Below are positions 22,947 through 33,107 of a stretch of 64,000 nt of DNA, in pieces. The notes beneath the pieces were generated by a model that saw only the letters and a program-made list of their open reading frames with translations, was not told the DNA's origin and ran no database searches. Both the position numbers and the translations under genes were made by a program. How positions within the stretch are numbered: position 1 is the stretch's first letter; the number at the start of each line of letters is the position of its first letter. Source of the DNA: Schistosoma haematobium (lineage: Eukaryota; Platyhelminthes; Trematoda; Strigeidida; Schistosomatidae); assembly GCF_000699445.3 (NCBI RefSeq), contig NC_067195.1:69808591-69872590 (forward strand), given 5' to 3'.

Positions 22947-23950
22947 TTTTACGGGGGCAGGTTTCCCTTTTATATCAATACTTTTCTTCCTTACAACCTT
23001 TACCCAATCGTCAACGGTGCTGGTAGAAGCAATAACAGTTGCGTCACACCTAGTGTTGGATTTTGAGGGGTTGTCGACGACCTGAGAGGTCGGGTTATGT
23101 TTACCTCTTGAAACCGATCGAGCCTTGTGATTGCGGCTTCTAGGTGTTTCCTGTCGGACCCCATCTGGGAGACGGGGAACAGAAGACCCTACTTTTCTCG
23201 AGTTTTTTTTAAGGCAGGCCCCTTTGGAGACTGCTTTTCCTTCTTTGACGGGCGTGAGTCATCTATCACCGGACTAACCTTAGTTTCCTTCACGTCGATT
23301 TGCGTGTCAACAGATCGAGTGCTGTTTGACGCGTTCCGATTATGCTTGTTAAAACACTTCTTTGCAGCATCAACCAGTGAGATGGCCTCGGTTAACAGGC
23401 TGTTTGCATCCGAGCAGCACTGTTGACAAAGCCATACGCAACCCTTCTTACTGAACCGTTTGAAGGCAGCAGGCGTTAAGTTCGTGCAAACGTCGTGGTA
23501 CCAGCCTTTGCACTCGTCGCACTGCATGCCGCTTTCAACAGGATAACGACAACCCGGACGTTGGCAACTGCTTTTTTTTACACTGTCCGGTCATTTAGGA
23601 GGGGTTTTTTCAATATGCGATGATACCCAGAGACAAAAAAATTATCAATGACCAAAAAAAGTGAAGAGCTGTAGATTGCTAGGACCAAAAGTACTAACAA
23701 ATACAGTTGAAAAAGAGGTACTCAAGAGTACCAACGACAAAACAGTAAGAACGATACTTTAGTCGAATACTTTAACTGAAACAAATTCAATTAAAGTGAA
23801 AACAGTAGTCTTGATACGTAACAAACGATCAAAGCAAATAAACTTACTCAGCGAGGAAAAATAGGCAACGCTCCTAGGGTATCGTCCACTGATGGGGGTT
23901 GCGAGCACTTGAAGGTCAAACTGTCGCAAAATGATTGGTGCGTCACATCG
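20251..23950 (-). mobile_element. CR1-like element with PHD finger, 3' truncated
   Basis: CR1-clade non-LTR element with leader (about 23950-23600), PHD-finger region, endonuclease and reverse transcriptase. The coding sequence is almost intact, but it stops at about 20251, within the region after the reverse transcriptase core, where an RTE-like element begins. Loss of the 3' end is unusual, because target-primed copies normally lose their 5' end. A second CR1 copy lies immediately upstream in the same orientation (23956-26240). Confidence 0.82.
23189..23594 (-). pseudogene. CR1 N-terminal region with PHD-type zinc finger
   Basis: The ATG at 23594 begins MTGQCKK, then a C4HC3 PHD finger: SCQRPGC, MQCDEC, KGWYHDVC and WLCQQC supply the eight zinc ligands. 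A basic, Ser/Lys-rich linker follows. PHD or related fingers occur at the N terminus of several CR1 elements, where they are thought to bind nucleic acid or chromatin. The frame is broken twice, each time at a run of eight A (23579-23572 and 23218-23211, minus strand). With those two runs read one base shorter and one base longer, the region would be continuous with the endonuclease frame. Confidence 0.75.
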
Positions 23951-23955
23951 ACAAT

Positions 23956-26240
23956 TCAGTCTTCAGTCTTCAGTAATAAGGATAGTAGGTTGATGAACCT
24001 GTATTAATCCTGACACATTGCTTTCCAGTGAAGGTCCAGCTTTTCCTTGAAAGTATTCACTGATGGGGCTGATACCACTTGTTCGGGTAAGGCGTTCCAA
24101 TGATTGACTACTCGATGAGAAAAACGGGACCCCACTTTAAGTTTATGAGATCGTGGTTTATGAACCTTCTTGCTATGACCTCGGAGATAATTAGTGCTGG
24201 GGGAGCAAAAAGATAAGACATATTAACACCCAAATCATAATTGAAGATACGAAATGCCAGTATAAGGTCACTTCGTGTCCTACGATACGACAAGGGGAAA
24301 AGATTTAGGCGTTTTAAACGCTCATCGTAAGGGAGTCTAGAAAGACCCTTCACTAATTTCGTTCCCACACGCTGGACACGCTCAAGGGAGTTAGTATCCT
24401 TTACTAGACACGGGCTAGCTGCTTGGATACAGTACTCTAAATGTGGTCTTACATATATGGGATATAAAATTCTAAACGTTTCCTCGTCAAAAGATTTGAG
24501 CGCTAGGCGAAGTGACCATAACGCACGAAAACCTTTGACAGCGGCTGCTTTGCAATGCGTAGTTGTTTTTAAATCATGACTTAATATTACTCCTAAGTCC
24601 TTATGCTCTTGAACGCATGGAAGAGGTTTACCCTCAATAGTGTAACGGTAACTATTACCGTGACCGATGTGCATTAGCACACTCTTCCTAGCATTGATTT
24701 CTAAGCCCCAACCTCGAGCCCATCTAACTAAATCGTCTAAGTCAGCTTGAAGATCCAGATGATCAGCCGCACTTTTTATTGTTCTCCAGATTTTTACATC
24801 ATCTGCAAACAATAATGTCGACGACCTAAGTAGCAGCGGTAACTCATTAACGTAGAGAAGGAAGAGCAGAGGGCCTAAGATGGTGCCTTGGGGTACACCA
24901 CTTTTGACCGGCTTCCAATCGGATAGCGTTCCATTGACCCTCACTCTCTGTCTGCGGTCACATAAGAAATTTCCTATCCACTCATGTACAGTACCTATTA
25001 TTCCGAAGCTCGTGAGCTTCTGCATAAGACCTACGTGTGAAACCTTGTCAAACGCTTTGCTAAAATCTATGAATATCGCGTCGACAGACAGACCGTGATC
25101 TAGGGCTGCTGTCCAATCCTCCCTCACAATAAGCAAGTTAGTCAAGCATGAACGCTTGTTACGAAATCCGTGTTGCTCAGGAGCTAACAGATTGTGTAAA
25201 TCTATGTGGCTCAGCAACCTAACCCGAATTAACTTTTCAAGTAACTTAACGACTATGCTAGTTAGACTGACAGGCCGGTAGTTAGATACTATCTGTCGCT
25301 GACCGTCCTTAAATATAGGACTAACTATAGCGTCCTTCCAATCTCTAGGGAGTTGAGCGAGTGAGAGGGACATGTTGAAGAGTGTCGCAAGCGGTTTTGA
25401 AATAATGTCCGCAAGAGATGATAGCAACCGTGGATGTAACCCGTCAGGGCCCGGTATCTTACCAGGTTTGAGGTTAGTTATCAACGGAAGGACAGTTTCC
25501 TTAGTCACCTGTACAGATTCAATGGTTGGTATCTCGGTGTGAGTGGGACAAGTATTTCTTACAATAAACGTAGAGAAGACTTCGCTAAAATAGTTTGAAA
25601 AAGTCTCAGCTTTTGCTCGATCTGATTCAGCTAGTAATTCTGAATTTTCGTGTAACAGCAACGGGGGAATACCATCACTACGTTTCATTTGCCGTTTAAC
25701 ATACGAAAACAATCGTTTCGGACAAGTACGACTATCATATACTAACTGTCGTTCATAAGTGGTACGGGATTTGGCTATGGTTTTCTTACAGATATTACGG
25801 AATTTCTGGTACTCACGCTTAAATGGTTCATGACCTGTCAACAAGAATAAGTCCCAGAAATGTTTCCTACGCTTTAACAGCTTCCGGGTTTCCTTATTAA
25901 TCCATGGAGGGCAATGTGATAGCTTACGTGCTGACCATGGGATAAACGGCGACGTTACGGACTCGAATGAAGCCTTAAACTTATTCCATTCATCTTCGAT
26001 CAATCCATCCGCGTCGACCGACCAATCGGTCAAGATAGCACGGTTTCTGATTTCCGGAATATTAGCTCGCCAGATATTGGGACGGGGTGGAGCAGATACG
26101 AATTGTATACCATGCGTCCTAAACTTAAAGTGAATTACAACGTGATCACTGTTCACTAGTGGAGGAAGGTGCTGGATATCAAAGACAACCTCAGAGTGGT
26201 GGGTGAGGGTGAAAATTTTCAGAAGCGGTCAAATCAAGAC
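23956..26240 (-). mobile_element. CR1-like element, 5'-truncated copy
   Basis: Minus-strand CR1 element of a different subfamily from its neighbour. It begins in the C-terminal part of the endonuclease (about 26240), as expected from incomplete target-primed reverse transcription, and runs through the reverse transcriptase to a 3' tail of heptad repeats (CAGTCTT on the plus strand, 23956-23974), a normal CR1 ending. Its 3' end touches the leader of the CR1 at 20251-23950. Confidence 0.83.
24004..26156 (-). pseudogene. CR1 reverse transcriptase, one late frameshift
   Basis: Open for 682 codons (26156-24108). It starts at the endonuclease end (NSDHVVIHFKF) and contains the block before the RT (PPWINKETRKLLKRRKHFW). 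RT motifs follow: KPGKIPGPDGLHPRLL, DWKDAIVSPIFKDG, NYRPVSLTSIVVKLLEKLI, FIDFSKAFDKVSH, SGVPQGTILGPLLFLLYVN and active site LLFADDVKIWRTI. The thumb region has LWSLRLALKSFDEETF and ERLKRLNLFPLSYRRTRSDL. Near 24210 a C-run indel shifts the frame; the family ending RFSHRVVNHWNALPE is found in the next frame and stops at 24004. The protein is nearly intact. Confidence 0.87.
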
Positions 26241-26259
26241 ATTTTTAGATTTGAATTGA

Positions 26260-26578
26260 GTTCAGCCACACCATGTCTAGTAACGTTCATTCTTCAAGTA
26301 ACGAAAACGATGCCATCGTGATGATGCATGATATAGGTAATATGACTTCTGTGGTTAATAATTATTTTTTTAGTAAACGCATACTAAGTACGTTATGTCA
26401 GTATGCAAAGAGAACAGTGATGATCCAACTCTAAAGTACTTTTTCGTGAGTTATGTCTGTACATATGGACGTAAACGCAGTTCGTCAGAGTCAGATGCTT
26501 GCGTTCAGGATGTAGATGATGATAGTAATAATCATTCTTCTGAAGAGCATACAACTTCTAACTCGCCAACACAACCTA
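26260..26578 (+). other. upstream part of the SWIM-like remnant, unresolved
   Basis: Contains a possible ATG at 26273 (MSSNVHSSSNENDAIV) and a serine/aspartate-rich then arginine-rich stretch in another frame (26473-26604: RKRSSSESD, RKRRRRRSS). Both could be exons of the gene whose end lies at 26579-27031, but I could not join them with plausible splice sites. The left boundary is set by the 5' end of the CR1 copy. Confidence 0.3.
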
Positions 26579-27031
26579 GGAAAAGGAGACGACGTCGGTC
26601 ATCTACGTATGCCTTACTTCAAATGAATTTATCCTTCAGGTCGAAATATTGCGTTTCAATGACTACATGCTGCCCTGTGGTCATATTTTGTATGCACATT
26701 CTAAAGGTGTGTGTGTTCCTTTATCTCTATAAGTTTTGTAGACTTATTTCGACATAGCAACAAGTGGACAAGAACTTACATAATGGACCTGGTTCTTCGT
26801 GCGCTGGACAACATCTCAATCTCTACAGGGAGTGGTTATCTGCTAGAGAAGTTCACTAGCAACTACCACTCAATCCATGCTCTTAGTGAACCTTTGGCAA
26901 GTAAACTCATCCGTTCATGCCTCGAAGCATCAGAAGATATATGCGCACAAGTGATGAGTTCAATCGGTGCTAATGACGAAGCTACAACGTCAGAATCCAT
27001 TGTTAATACAGACCATAGCTATGCTTCTTGA
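26579..27031 (+). CDS. SWIM zinc-finger-like gene, 3' two exons, possibly a remnant
   Basis: Two exons joined by a 35-bp intron (26707-26741, GTGTGT...TTGTAG). The first, open from 26579, reads VEILRFNDYMLPCGHILYAH, which matches the second half of a SWIM domain (F-N-x-x-x-L-P-C-x-H-I-L as in ZSWIM1/3-type and MULE-derived proteins). The second reads DLFRHSNKWTRTYIMDL, the family's post-SWIM segment (LF...RW...Y), then a helical tail ending in TGA 27029-27031. The first two zinc cysteines (C-x-C) are not visible: the aligned residues are V and I. So this may be a degenerate domain, a pseudogene, or have an earlier exon I misjoined. The upstream part is unresolved and may have been cut by the CR1 at 26240. 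Confidence 0.5.
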
Positions 27032-27999
27032 TAACAAGAAGTTATAATATTGTAATCTGTTTAGTTTTACATAAATTCGTTTATATGGCCATTGACTTAT
27101 CCTTATAGCGTAACGGCAGGGAGTGTACTGTTCAGTCTTATGTGGCTGTGAGACAGGGATGTTGTTTCGCGTTCTTGTGTAATAATTACTAGTTTGGCGC
27201 ACACTCGATTAGTCATACATACCGTTTACCAAATACTGCTACCTTGAACATGGTGTACCATACTAGTAGTTCGAATTTCGACCTGTCACGATAGATAAGA
27301 ATTGCCGTAATTAAAAGACTGATGCGTTATAAATGAAAACGTTTATTAAAGTTTGAATCTAGCACAAATGATCCATTAATAAATAACTTCTATTTCTTAG
27401 GAATTGTTCCCGTTAGGTCTGTGAACACTTGCGAAACCAGCTGGAAATAAGATAGACAGGAAAATTATTTCAGTACAAATGTTTACCAGAAACTAGTATA
27501 AAAACGGAAACCAGTATTCAATTACAGATCAAAAGTGCATTTAGCACACCCTTTCTTAGGATAGTCAATCACGATTATTTCCTTTATCTCTTGCGTTGCT
27601 TAGGAAAGTTTGGGTCACAACATACATGGATTATATTATTTAATTCTTTGGACAGGTTGCACTTCGGAAACTTAGACGATGAACATATATGAAGACTGCT
27701 ATGTGAATTTACTTTGAATCGTCCTGTGTAACCTGCAATTCTTGATGCATATTCTATTCTAGTCCCACGTAAGTTATGAGTAATTGTCATTTACGGCGTC
27801 AGCACGTAAGCTAGACAGGCCCTGGTTGATTTCCGAAGATCATCACATAGGATCTCACACAATCTGGTCACCTTAGATCAAGATATCTTGACTATCGAGT
27901 CGTACTTTTCAGTGCTTTCTCGTGACAGCTTTATATCGGTACTTATTACTGCTATTAGGTATTTTTGCAATAATACCGGCAGCCAAAACATTGTAGCTC
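27032..27999. other. unassigned sequence with one short minus-strand ORF
   Basis: No mobile element is recognised. A 68-codon ATG-started frame lies on the minus strand at 27790-27584 (starting MTITHNLRGTRIEYA, ending PNFPKQRKR). It has mixed composition and a basic end but no family I recognise. It could be an exon or chance. Confidence 0.35.
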
Positions 28000-28260
28000 C
28001 CCAGACAACCCAAAAAGGGGAAATAAGGGGGTAAATGCTTTGGTAGCGAAAGGGGAAAACCCATCAGAATGTCGCCTTTTTCGCCTGTCCGGGGGAAATA
28101 ATGCGGATTTCCCCCTTTTTTCGCCGTTTTGTCGATAAATTACTCACTTTTCGCCTAAATGTCCGCTGAATTGTCTACTTTTCGCCTAAATACACACAGA
28201 ACTCCCTATTTTTCATCCATTGACATAACCCCAAAGGTCTCCTATGTTCGCCTTTATTTT
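28000..28260 (+). repeat. cluster of TTCGCC motifs with G- and C-run blocks
   Basis: The pentamer or hexamer TTCGCC recurs about five times, including two copies of the 14-mer ACTTTTCGCCTAAA spaced about 40 bp apart (near 28145 and 28184). The left part holds AAAGGGGAAA-type runs and the right part TTTCCCCCTTTTTT-type runs, giving a loose inverted symmetry over 28005-28130. Composition differs from the AT-rich surroundings. It may be a decayed minisatellite or a hairpin mobile element end. No open frame is seen. Confidence 0.5.
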
Positions 28261-29409
28261 GAACAACAGACCGAAATAAATCTGCAATGCAGTGTAAAAC
28301 CGGCATATTTTTGAAAAATTTTATTTAAAAGGTAAAGCGTATTATTGTACAACACTAGAGCAGAAGCTTAAGCATCGATTGTTTTGCATATCCAATGCAA
28401 TTGCTAATTCATTGTTATTTTTAATTATCTGCAAAAGAAGGAACAGGTGATGTATCATTTATAAGGAATGTGCATTTAATCAAAAGTTCACTGACACTCA
28501 AACACACATTCTCAACACTTCTACAGTTTCCCATGTAAGTAAGAAAGTAAGCTGTTTGAAAAATAATGTTTATTGAAATGTAGGTAGAACATCAAAACAA
28601 TTGCACGGCTATTGAGAATTGAGGTAGTCGTCCTGTGAGCTCTGAATTAAAAAAAGTCACAACCATATCCCAATGACATGCTTTGGTACAGCCAAATACT
28701 TGTGTAGATCTACACAAGAGATAGTAATGCTATCTTAGCTCGGTCTCTGGTAAAATCTCCACATAATTATACCTCTTCCGCATGATTATGATTTATTTCC
28801 TGCAATATAATCATCTAGTGGCTAATATATCTAACTGTAGAAGGTGATATTAACATCTTGGTATGTGTTATTATCATCTATAGCATATATATAATATTTA
28901 CAACACTCGGGACACCTAATGTTTTCACTATCAACCTATTTCTGCCATGAAAGTCGGACAAAACAGTGAAAATCAGCCGAAATTGTGATAAAGACGGGAA
29001 AAACGATAAATCTTACCATGGTATCGTTAGTTGTAACGCAGTTTTGGTAGCCTTGACAACAATACAATTTTTATGACGATATATGCCTGAATCATGCTAT
29101 TTCATATAAAAATAAAAGATTTGTCTACCATCAGTGTATATCTAAGTAGAAATAAGTGCTAGTCTGCGATGCAAACACTAAAAAACTATTATAGCAGCAC
29201 CTGAATAATGAATTTTCAAGGACTTCGCGATACCATGTAACGCAAAACGGAAAAACCCCTTTTCACTTAATTATGAAAGCGGAAAATGGACTTTCAAATT
29301 TATTCATAATTAATTTCGAATTTTGGTTGTGCACAAAGCAGAAATGAAAAAGTAGCGCAAAAAAGTGTCGCGATACCCCTGGAGCGCTGTCCTTTTTAAA
29401 TAGCGCGCT
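28261..29409. other. AT-rich intergenic stretch
   Basis: No coding sequence, RNA gene or repeat is recognised. The last 200 bases are slightly richer in CG (GCGCAAAA, GCGCTGTCC, GCGCGCTTCG near 29355-29410), as at the edge of an inserted element. Confidence 0.4.
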
Positions 29410-29740
29410 TCGAATTTCTGTAGTAAGCAGAGAAGGCCTACAGCCTATGTTATCACTTTCCTAGTATGCTTCCGTGAGTGTCTAGCCTTCTCTTGAATGA
29501 GTCAATTGGAGGTGCGGACATCACAACTTCGAGTAAGAGGTGATGACTTGGTATGATAACCTACATGCCACGGGTTTTGTCTGTTCTTGACATTCCTACT
29601 CGCCTGTTATGTCCTCTGAGATGTACAGATCTAGTTGGAATAAAAAGAGAAGAGACGTTAAGTCCGAAATCATCTCTTAGTATCCTATACATCAAAATCA
29701 GATCACCTCTTAATCTTCAATAGGACAGAGTAAAGAGGAT
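29410..29740 (-). pseudogene. CR1-like C-terminal fragment
   Basis: Read on the minus strand, 29720-29560 gives MYRILRDDFGLNVSSLF, then RGHNRRVGMSRTDKTRGM, and further left APPIDSFKRRLDTHGS. This is the standard end of CR1-type polyproteins (after the LPYDERL...YRRTRGDL block). It is only about 330 bp and contains an in-frame stop. It abuts the LTR-like segment that begins at 29741. Confidence 0.65.
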
Positions 29741-29860
29741 GTAGCGGTAAATAGATCCCCAAAATAAATAGCTCTGTAAGTCTTCGACATTGGATGCTGA
29801 CCACATTAGATTTAATGGACTCACCTAGCTGAAGGCGTCCGGTCATGCATCTGCATCAGA
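29741..29860 (+). repeat. LTR-like segment, left part (split by CR1)
   Basis: 120 bp starting TAGCGGTAAATAGATCCCC, over 90 percent identical by eye to 38361-38480. In that other copy the sequence continues directly into CACGAGTGGGAACGCCGTGC. Here the continuation is displaced to 32697 by a CR1 insertion. Together the parts make the LTR-like segment that precedes the gypsy-type gag at about 33259. Confidence 0.75.
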
Positions 29861-31084
29861 CCTGGATATCTTCTCAATTCTCGGACCACGAGTTAGCATT
29901 ACCTGGGATGTCTTTATTCCGCAATGACAGAAAATCAGGATATGGGGGCGGAGTAGCTGTTTACATACGTTCTTGCTTGGAGGTGCATCAAGTTCATAAC
30001 CTCGAGTTTAACAATCTTGAGGAATCCATATGGTGCTCTGTAAGATTGTCCAGTACTTCGAGGTGTCTAGTTGGAGCCATTTACAGGAAGCCAACTGCCG
30101 ACATCGAGTACGATAGTCGTATGCTGGAAGGACTATCCCGCTCTACTCGTCTCGGTCTCACACACATCCTGATTCTAGGGGATTTTAATCTCCCTAGAGT
30201 CAACTTCGCGGAACACACGTATACTGGAGGCGACAACTCAATTGAAGCTCGGTTCTTCAACCTTATCGATGACTTGGGATTATACGAAAATGTGAGGTCG
30301 GCAACTCGTTGTAGAAACAGTCCGACACCATCGCGCTTAGACTGTGTATTCACAAACGAAGAATTTCTAGTTGACAACCTCTCAATCTTGGCTCCCCTGG
30401 GAAAAAGTTATCATGCCGTCACAGCCTTCAGTTTTTGTCATCAAAACTAAGCTAAGGTATCCCAACAATAATTTGCGTTGGAATTTTAAACGGTTAAATG
30501 TGCCAGCTCTACACGACTATCTACAACAGGCGGTTTGGGATGTTCACCCCCAACTCGATATGGACGGGCATTGGGACTTTTTACTGCACACGCTCTTACG
30601 TGCCACAAACCATTCAGTTCCTCAAACGGTTCCCGAAAGCTGCAAGCCACCTACAATAATCAAGAACCATACCCTTCGCCTGCTAAGTCGCAAAAGGCAC
30701 TGTTGGGCGGAATACAAACGAACTGACAACGATGGAGCGCACAAGCGATATAAACATATCAGGAGCATATGCACGAAGGCTATAAGAGAAGATAGGCTTC
30801 AGTATCAGACAAAGCTTATGGAAAAATTTGCCTATAATCCTAAAAGTTTATTCCGTTATGCAGCCTCTCTTCGTCAAGCCAAAACTGGAGTTTCCCAACT
30901 CCTAGGTCTTAACCGCTCGACCAACAACGATGGCGACGCCGCTAACCTTCTGGCTGAACAATACTCCCAGACATTTCAACCGACCGACATCAATTTTACT
31001 GATGGCAGTTTCATCTGCGATTCAACAGGACTTTCTGAAGTGAACCTAAGCGCTGACTTGGTGTTCCGGAAACCGCAGCACGTA
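29861..31084 (+). pseudogene. CR1 endonuclease and linker, frameshifted
   Basis: The frame from 29845 to 30450 enters the endonuclease just after the catalytic Glu (TWISSQFSDHELALPGMSLF). It continues with RNDRKSGYGGGVAVYIRS, ILILGDFNLPRVNF, RLDCVFTNE and LGKSYHAV (the family SDHAV reads SYHAV, losing the catalytic Asp). A frame change near 30420 leads into 30371-31087 with the block NHTLRLLSRKRHCWAEY and the helical linker before the RT. Confidence 0.78.
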
Positions 31085-31111
31085 TGACTAGACACTTCTC
31101 CTGGCCCGGAC

Positions 31112-32640
31112 ATGGTCCATTCCGTCATACTGAGGGAAGCAGCCTCAACCCTGGCAACGACGCTTAGCGTGATGTTCTCACACACGCTAAGTCGAGAAAA
31201 ACTATCGGAAAATTGGAGGCTGGCTCACATCACACCAATTTTCAAAGGAGGTCGACACAGCGAACCTTCAAGTTACCGACCGGTGGCTCTTCTCTCAATA
31301 CCTTCAAAAATCATGGAGTCCCTGATATGCGATGGTATAAATGACTATTTACTATCCTTAAATTTCTTCTCATCCCAACATTATGGTTTAAGGAAGGGTT
31401 ACTCTTGTGTAACCAACCTGCTGACGGCGGTGGACAGATGGACAAGCGTCCTTGGTCACAAAGGGAGGGTTGATATCATCTACCTAGATTTCTGGAAAGC
31501 TTTTGATAAGGTTAACCATACATGTCTTATCAATAAGCTCAAACGATTAGGTATCAGACCACCTCTAATCGATTGGCTCACTTCATACCTGAAAAATCGA
31601 CATTTTAAGGTCAGGGTTAATTTCACTTTATCTCAGGCTATGGAATGTCCTAGTGGGGTCCCCCAGGGCTCACTACTAGGACAACCTCTCTTCTTGATCT
31701 ACATAAACGATCCTTCTCAACAGGTAACGTCCGATTTATTACTTTCTGCCGACGACGTGAAACTTTGAAGATAGACACGCAACCAAGACGATATACAGGC
31801 ACTTCAGGAGGATCTGACTCGACTTCAAAGTTGGGCAGACGATAACAGACTTACCTTTAACACTTCAAAGTGTAAAGTAGTTCATCTGCGACATGTCGCA
31901 AACTACAGTTACAACTTAGGAAACTCCTCTCTAGTAGTATCCCAAGTCGAAAAAGATTTAGGAGTTCTGGTGCCCCATGATTTGAAGTCTTACGCTAACT
32001 GTGACAAAAATGCCTTCCGAGCAAACCTTGCACTGGTAACGTTGAAGCGCATTTTTGGACAGTTTGACGGAAGAACTTTCCATATAGTCTTCAATAGTTT
32101 TATCCGTCCCCATTTAGAGTACGGAAACATAGTACTCCTCCACCCTCACTCCAAAAGGACAAGGTCACTTTGGGGCGTATCCAACGGCGAGCCACGAAAT
32201 CAGTTCGACGACTCAAATCTAAACCTTACGAAGAATGCCTCCATTCACTAGACCTTTACCCATTAGAGTATAGGCGTCTTAGAGGTGATTTATCAATGGC
32301 TTATAGTATTCTTAACGCTTCTGGACATCCTCTTAAACACCTACTCAAGCTCAGTTCCAACACTACCCAAGGAATAACACTCAAAAACTGGAGACACAAC
32401 ATAGCAGAACGGAATGTAGACACAACTTCTACTCCTTAAGAGTTGTCAAATGCTGGAATTCGCTGCCGGCCGAGCTAGTCCAAGGGACTTCCCAGGAGTC
32501 CTTTAAGAGGCAACTTGACCTATTCTTAAGGACTAAGGATAGTATCGCACTATGGTTTATCAATTTCTTTTCTTGTTTTATTGTTAACATACCTAGGTTC
32601 CTGCCTGGAGGATTTGGTGATCCCCTGCTACTAGACACGG
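31112..32640 (+). pseudogene. CR1 reverse transcriptase with altered active site
   Basis: 31112-31768 carries NWRLAHITPIFKGGRHSEPS, SYRPVALLSIPSKIMESLI, YLDFWKAFDKVNH and SGVPQGSLLGQPLFLIYIND. The active site reads LLLSADDVKL where CR1 has F-A-D-D, and a stop follows directly (TGA in place of the usual Trp). The thumb and C-terminal parts follow in other frames: [15 protein letters not shown] near 32090, [19 protein letters not shown] near 32245, and the final FKRQLDLFLRTKDSIA near 32500. It is inactive. Confidence 0.8.
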
Positions 32641-32696
32641 AAGCCTGTTAAGAGAAAGCTTCTTCTATTCCATCAACAATCATTTGAACCATTTGA

Positions 32697-33107
32697 ACCA
32701 CGAGTGGGAACGCCGTGCTCAACATCCCCTGCAATCGCTAGCCAGCCTAGGTCAGTCTATCCTCGATACATTGATAGCCTATCAAATATATCTTCGAACC
32801 TCCTCGCTTCTGTATTTTGATTTCACTTGGTGGGTACGATTCATATTAGAAGGTGTTACTGGTTAAAGCGTTGTCGAACTCCAAATACCTGTAGCATCTT
32901 CAGTGGTAACATGACGTCGAATATAGTTCGGATGCTTCTCCCAAACATCGCTTCCGCAGGAGATTTCCCATCTGGGATCATAGTATTATTCGTAGTTCTA
33001 TAATTACATGACCTGTCCTTTCCTCCCTCTTTCAATAGTGCTCATTTGAATGTGTTTAGTAAGTGCTTTGCCTGCAAAACTCCAAATACCTGTGGCATCT
33101 TCATTGG
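32697..33107 (+). repeat. LTR-like segment, right part, with short internal duplication
   Basis: Begins CACGAGTGGGAACGCC and matches 38484-38690. A 27-base stretch, AACTCCAAATACCTGT followed by (A/G)GCATCTTCA, occurs at about 32877-32905 and again at about 33076-33104. Directly after the second copy is TTGGTGAGTCCAACATGATC, placed where a primer binding site would be, followed at 33259 by a gypsy-type gag start. I therefore read 29741-29860 plus this part as the 5' LTR. Confidence 0.6.

Larger units (their letters stand above)
29861..32690 (+). mobile_element. CR1-like element inserted in the LTR
   Basis: A 5'-truncated CR1-type element, beginning inside the endonuclease and ending with a tandem CATTTGAAC tail (32679-32696). 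The LTR-like sequence on both sides matches the uninterrupted copy at 38361-38670, which defines the insertion site (between GCATCAGA and CACGAG). No obvious target duplication is seen, as is common for CR1. The coding region has several frameshifts and stops. Confidence 0.8.
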
